Of a DNA stretch of 64,000 bases, positions 58,135 to 64,000 are shown piece by piece. The notes below the pieces were generated by a model. The model saw nothing but the letters and a program-made list of their open reading frames with translations, ran no database searches and was not told the origin of the DNA. Position 1 is the stretch's first letter, and every line of letters starts with the position of its first letter. Source of the stretch: Homarus americanus (Eukaryota; Arthropoda; Malacostraca; Decapoda; Nephropidae); NCBI RefSeq assembly GCF_018991925.1, contig NW_024722158.1, positions 3,722,058-3,786,057 of the forward strand. The letters are read 5' to 3'. The translations under genes and the position numbers were made by a program.

Positions 58135-58295
58135 TGAAATCAGCTAAAGGAACGGACAATCAGCTAAAGGAACGGCCAATCAGCTAAAGGTACGGCCAAT
58201 CAGCTAAAGGTACGGCCTCTCAGATAAAAGTAATGACCAATCAGTTAAAGTATCGGCCAATCAGCTAAATAAACGGCCAATCAGCTAAAAGGCAA
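58135..58295. repeat. 20-bp tandem repeat carrying CCAATCAG boxes
   Basis: About eight units of CAGCTAAAGGTACGGCCAAT. At least five carry an intact CCAATCAG at unit junctions, matching the NF-Y consensus. Confidence 0.88.
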
Positions 58296-58403
58296 AGAAA
58301 TACAAGGCAATAACATAAGCATTACCACAACCCGGATTTATCTAACCAGTCACGACAACGCAACTCGGAAGTTAGTCTGGGAGAGTGGGAGGTGATGGAG
58401 GCA

Positions 58404-58406
58404 AGC

Positions 58407-58464
<58 letters not shown>
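58404..58464. repeat. (GT)n microsatellite
   Basis: About 60 bp of GT. Confidence 0.95.
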
Positions 58465-58467
<3 letters not shown>

Positions 58468-58844
58468 AAAAAAGTAATAAGACAGACGAAGAATAAAAAG
58501 AATAAATGAAAGGCAAATAAAAAATAAAACCTCATTTAAACAAAGAAGAATAAAAAGGCAAAAGAAACAACAAAAAATAATAATATAAAAATCAGAGGAA
58601 GTCAGAACAGAAAATGAGAATTCTTACAAGGGGGAAACTTAATTATCCTAATACCCAACATAAACTAACTGCTTCATCATCATTAAAATGAAAGAAAATT
58701 AACTAAAAGAAGAAAAAAAAAAAATAAATGGAATAATTTAGACAGTGGCAGCAATAACAGAAAACGATAAGACTCGGGAGAGAAATGAGGGGAGACTTAA
58801 TTAACTTAAAAGGCACCATTACAGTGCAAAGTTATGTACGAACC

Positions 58845-59185
58845 CAGTGAGAGGCAGTAATTGTGTGTACCTGTACCCAGTGAGAGGCAGTAGTTGTGTG
58901 TATTAGAGGCAGTAGTTGTGTGTACCTGTACCCAGTGAGGCAGAGTAACACCCAGTGAGAGGTGTATGTACCGGCTGGGGGCAGTGTTGTGTACGTCCAG
59001 TGAGAGGCAGTAGTTGTGTGTATTAGAGGCAGTAGTTGTGTACCTGCACCCAGTGAGAGGCAGTAGTTGTGTGTACCTGTACCCAGAGAGGCAGTATTGT
59101 GTGTATGAGTGAGAGGCAGTAGTTGTGTGTACCTGTACCCAGTGAGAGGCAGTAGTTGTGTGTACCTGTACCTATATAGGTACAG
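58845..59185. repeat. About 33-bp minisatellite, CCCAGTGAGAGGCAGTAGTT
   Basis: About nine units with GTGTGTACCTGTA joins and some deletions. Confidence 0.93.
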
Positions 59186-59324
59186 GTACAGTTTGCAGAC
59201 GTTTAGTGCCACGTGACACTCTCAGGTGCCACGTGACATTAAACTTTTAACAAAAAGTTTAAACAAGAACAAAACGGAGCGTGACGAGAGATTTTCCACA
59301 CAACAAACTTTTACTGCTCTTGTT

Positions 59325-59748
<424 letters not shown>

Positions 59749-59935
59749 GCACGGATGCCCCACCAGAGTATATATATGTTCATCTATATGTAAATTAGGC
59801 ATTACAAATGGTTAATATCACGAGAGCAAAATCCTGACAGCTCCCCTGTATGGTATATTTAATACTTTTATTAACACAAACACAACAAAGTTTTTAATGC
59901 CCAAAGTATTAAAAAAGTATTATGACAGACAAATG

Positions 59936-60446
59936 TTCAGACCCACAGTAATGTTCACAGACCCACAGTAATGTTCAGACTCACAGTAATGTTCACAGAC
60001 TCACAGTAATGTTCACAGACTCACAGTAATGTCTACAGACCCGCGTAATGTTCACAGACTCCGCAGTAATGTTCACATACTCACAGTAATGTTCACAGAC
60101 CCAGTAATGTTCACAGACTCCAGTAATGTTCACAGACCCACAGTAATGTTCACAGACCCACAGTAATGTTCACAGACCCACAGTAATGTTCACAGACCCA
60201 CAGTAATGTTCACAGACCCACAGTAATGTTCACATACTCACAGTAATGTTCACAGACCCACAGTAATGTTCACAGACCCACAGTAATGTTCACAGACCCA
60301 CAGTAATGTTAGACCCACAGTAATGTTCACAGACCCACAGTAATGTTCACAGACCCACAGTAATGTTCACAGACCCACAGTAATGTTCACAGACCCACAG
60401 TAATGTTCACAGACCCACAGTAATGTTCACAGACCCACAGTAATGT
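59936..60446. repeat. 20-bp minisatellite, AGACCCACAGTAATGTTCAC
   Basis: About 25 units, many perfect in the 3' half and more diverged at the 5' edge. Confidence 0.95.
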
Positions 60447-61079
60447 TTGTAGGTCCACAATACCAACATTCACACAATTTTATAAACATTTCCGCCACAT
60501 TGTAAGTGTGGTTGGTCACGCTACACTCTCTCTAGTCAGGTTCACTTTTATACTGAATTTTAAAAGGAATTTTATTATTTCTTAAGATCCTTTTATTTTT
60601 AATCCGAATCTTATCTTTTAATTGGTTAACTCACCTTAATATCTGGGCCACTAGTTTATGTTGTTGGTGAAGCTTCAAGTTTGTCTTAGAAAGTCTTCAG
60701 TTATACTGCTCCTACCACCACCACCACCACTACCATCCTCACACTTATGACACCACTTCAAAAATAACTTACAAATTACTTAGATTATTACATAAGTGAC
60801 TCGTAGTAATCAAGTAAGGCAACACGGCGCCCATTACAGTATCAAATGTTATTAAGTAAAGCTTAGCTAATCAGAGGCTAGATTAGATGCCGCTTACCCA
60901 ATCAGAGGCCAGCAAACATAAAGGGATTTGCCAACCGTGATGATGTGCCAATCAGATCGAGGGAGGGAAGGAAGGAAGAGAGAGAGAGAGAGAGAGAGAG
61001 AGGTTAGGTCATAACACGAGGCGGTGTATCAGGTCAGTATATTACAGTCAAGAAGGACTTAACAGCTTTCACCTGTCAC

Positions 61080-61266
61080 ACCTTCTAGCCTCCCCTCTCT
61101 CCCTACCCAACCCCTCTCCCTCCCCCCTCTCTCCCTCCCTCCCTCTCCCTCCCTCCAACCCCTCCCCTCTCTCACTCCCCTCTCCAACCCTCCCCCTCTT
61201 CTTCCTCCCTCCCTCTCCCTCCCCCCTCCCTCCCTCTCTCTCTCCTCCCTCTCTCCCTCCCTCTCT
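61080..61266. repeat. C/T-rich low-complexity tract
   Basis: CCCTCTCTCCCTCCC-type units. Confidence 0.9.
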
Positions 61267-61479
61267 CAACAGTGATTAATAACCATGACCTCCCTATCTC
61301 CCTAACCTAATCTAACCAACTGCAAAACACACACACAAACACACACACACACACAATAAATCAAATCACCTTCATTACCTGCATCAGTGAGCTCATTAAG
61401 TGTTCACCTGGTCAGTTATATAACAGGTGAGCCTTGATAACATGCAACACAATTACGCCACTTTACATAACATGAATAT

Positions 61480-61481
<2 letters not shown>

Positions 61482-61543
<62 letters not shown>
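61482..61543. repeat. (GT)n microsatellite
   Basis: 62 bp of GT. Confidence 0.95.
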
Positions 61544-61546
<3 letters not shown>

Positions 61547-61619
61547 CCTTTCTCTCTCTCTCCTCCACGTCACTGTCAAGAGGAGGAAAAAATATTAAAC
61601 TTTTATCTCCTGCAGAAAC

Positions 61620-61620
<1 letters not shown>

Positions 61621-61682
<62 letters not shown>
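61621..61682. repeat. (GA)n microsatellite
   Basis: 62 bp of GA. Confidence 0.95.
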
Positions 61683-61686
<4 letters not shown>

Positions 61687-62199
61687 AAAATTACCTTAAG
61701 GTCAATATAAAATCCCTTATCCAACCTAAATTCCCTAACCAGATCAAAAATCCCTAAGTTAGGTAAAACAAGATGGCGGGAACTTGTGAGACTCAGCGGC
61801 TGTTTAATAAGTCTCGGGTAAAATAGCGGCCATGTTTGTCTCAATAAATCTTTATATGAATTTATGGCACTAAATCCTGCCCGTGACGAGGGGGGTAGGA
61901 GGCGATGGTGAGGGGAGAAGGAAGGAGGAAAGAGGAAAGAAGAGAAAGAAATGAGGGAAGGAAGGAAGAAAGAGGAGGAAGAAACAAGAAAGCATGGAGG
62001 AGGGAGGAAAGGAGGCAGGAAGAGGAAGAGAAGATTCACCACACACACACACACACACACACACTGTTGGCAACACTGACACAGTTACACGTAATTTCAC
62101 CAACCTCAACTACGGATATTAACAATGTTGGCAACACTGAGGAGGGGCGGAGTTAAAGACAGTGCTACCAACCTAACCATCCCCCAACATCTAAACCCG

Positions 62200-62541
62200 G
62201 CCATGAAATCCTAAGTGTTGGCACCCCTGGTATGCCTTCAAGTGCTGCCAATCGTTTCCCCAAAAAGCCAATTACCCTGAATGTTGATTTTTACTGCAAA
62301 GTGAACGAAGGAAGGAACGTGAGAAGTATGTTGGCATTCCTGGTGATGATGTCAACAATTGCCAATGCTACCGAGGATCGGGTTAAGAAATGGTGGCAGC
62401 TGTGGTTAAAGTCATGCAAGAACGTATAGAAAACTCGAGACTGATGTGGAGGAGGCATGGAGGATGAGGGGGGGAGGAAAGTCGGAAGCCATTGACAGGT
62501 TTTGTCTTATGATGTGTGCACAGTCCTATCAATCTTACCGG

Positions 62542-62574
<33 letters not shown>

Positions 62575-62719
62575 GTCGGAAACATTGGCTATCTACAAAG
62601 GAACCTCCATATAACGGACTTCTATGCATAATCCGTTAAATGGAGGTTTCACATTTAACGGACCCTCGATATAACGGACTTTCTTCTCCATAATAGTCCG
62701 TTATATAGAGGTTTCACTG
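62200..62719 (+). mobile_element. Degraded Tigger/pogo-like DNA transposon
   Basis: The right terminus AGTCCGTTATATAGAGGTTTC then ACTG ends at 62719 and is followed by TA, the usual pogo-type end and target. The inner copies CCTCCATATAACGGACT, CCGTTAAATGGAGGTTTCAC and CCCTCGATATAACGGACT are related. Upstream, 62232-62429 reads KKPITLNVDFYCKVNEGRNV and further on MSTIANATEDRVKK, resembling the helix-turn-helix start of Tigger transposases. The left end was not located and the transposase is broken. Confidence 0.55.
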
Positions 62720-63578
62720 TATCATCATCATCCAGTCAGACATACCAACCTTAACAGAACATTACATACGACTGTGCAGGTCATCATCAGGGCGTGAGAG
62801 ACCGGAAACGTTGGTAGCCTTGTCTATGTCATCCAGTCAGTCATACCAACCTCCCACGTAGCTATAACAGTGCATGTTTATCAGGACCAGAGGCAACGTG
62901 GACAGTCGGAAACATTGGCAGCCCTGACAGTGTTACAGACAGGAAATGGAAAACGTAGAGCGGGGAAGAGGAGGAGGGAGAAGAAGAGGGGGAAGAGGAG
63001 GAAGAAAGGGAGGGATAAGAAGAAGAGGACGAGGAGGAGAAAGAAGAAAAATAAGGAAAGGAAAACCAAGAGGAGGAGGTGATGGAGGAGGAGGGAGAGG
63101 AAGAAAAAGCTACAGTGTTCAGCAGAGGAGGCAACCTGACCGGCACTGTACTCAACCACCTTCACTTCCTCAACTGTAACGTCAGGTACCATTTACAGCT
63201 GGGTGGACTGGGGGTGCCTTGGGATCGAACCAATGACTCTTTGTACAGGAGGAGAGTTGTTGTAGTCATCCAGCCGACTCATCCATACGGCTCATCCAAA
63301 CGAGTCAATTACTCACAGAAAAACAAGTCATAAGAGGCCATTTTTCCCTCTGAAGCAGCGAGACGTAACGAGCTTCTCCAACGAGCCAATTAGCGTGTGG
63401 GGCGAGTAGTTACTGCCCCAAACAAGGCCATTAATAGCAAACAAACAACAAACAAAGCAATAAACAAGTAATAAACAACATTAAAAAGTCACAAACAAAC
63501 AATTATCTCTTAAATATTGTAATTTACGAGAGAGAGAGAGAGAGAGAAGGTGAGAGAGAGAGATATATATTTAAAGAG

Positions 63579-63633
<55 letters not shown>

Positions 63634-63824
63634 AACACACTAAGGGTCATTCCCGTGGTCGTGATGTCGCCCCAAACGACCAATGACGTCACACAACTAC
63701 CTCGTTACACACTGGCTCTCATACACCTGTACCTGGCATCCCTCTTGGTCAGGCAGGCCTCAGTGCCAACCTACAGTGCCAATCTATAGTGCCAACTCAA
63801 CATTATGGTGTATTAATGGGATAT

Positions 63825-63827
63825 AGA

Positions 63828-63861
<34 letters not shown>

Positions 63862-63863
63862 AG

Positions 63864-63897
<34 letters not shown>

Positions 63898-63921
63898 CCA
63901 CACACACACACACACACACAG

Positions 63922-63952
<31 letters not shown>

Positions 63953-63955
63953 ACA
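63825..63955. repeat. (CA)n microsatellite with GACCCA interruptions
   Basis: About 130 bp of CA broken by three to four GACCCACA blocks. Confidence 0.94.
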
Positions 63956-64000
63956 CAACGAAGCGGAAAATCTAATGGTAATGTTACAAGGAGGAGGGAG

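Noticed and set aside
58135..58295. 20-bp repeat considered as CRISPR-like
   Set aside because: No unique spacers; a minisatellite.

Overview
This window is animal nuclear DNA, most likely from an arthropod and plausibly a decapod crustacean. It has spliced genes with GT-AG introns, an interstitial run of the arthropod telomere pentamer TTAGG, very high microsatellite and minisatellite density, and remnants of Jockey-like and CR1-like LINEs, Penelope-like elements, an LTR retroelement, pogo/Tigger-like DNA elements and tRNA-derived SINEs. The species is inferred from genome character and was not identified. Nearly all long open frames in the window are artefacts of simple repeats. The real coding sequence lies in short exons on the minus strand.

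Two protein genes can be reconstructed exon by exon with matching splice phases, both on the minus strand. (1) 13,929-8,843 is a complete five-exon, 169-residue MOSMO (modulator of Smoothened) orthologue, a four-pass membrane protein that dampens Hedgehog signalling. (2) 38,452-23,470 is the 3' part of a pikachurin (EGFLAM)-like extracellular matrix gene: 14 exons, 877 residues after a split first codon. The order is EGF, acidic linker, then EGF-LamG three times, with the stop codon directly after the last LamG cysteine. Its 5' exons (signal peptide, possibly FN3 domains) were not found and lie further upstream or outside the window.

Layout. 1-8.8 kb: AT-rich DNA downstream of MOSMO, with SINE and LINE fragments, a 350-bp pogo-like MITE with TA duplication and a three-copy 100-bp tandem repeat. 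8.8-14 kb: MOSMO, with LINE remnants in introns. 14-23.4 kb: between the genes, holding a 105-bp-arm inverted repeat with Penelope-like sequence, CR1-like LINE tails, a 1.77-kb LTR element with GTGT duplication, a second MITE, a tandem repeat and two unassigned candidate exons. 23.4-38.5 kb: pikachurin-like exons with minisatellites in the introns. 38.5-64 kb: no recognised coding exon. It is close to saturated with (GT)n, (GA)n and dozens of GC-rich minisatellites, plus a tRNA-Ala-derived SINE, a degraded Tigger-like transposon, the TTAGG run, an RFX X-box-like site and an octamer/TATA promoter-like cluster.

The two genes are not known to act together. MOSMO works in ciliary and plasma-membrane Hedgehog reception, and pikachurin is a secreted dystroglycan and orphan-GPCR ligand of synapses. 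No prokaryotic, CRISPR, defence or viral system is present. The most striking features are the repeat architecture and the few compact regulatory-looking clusters.
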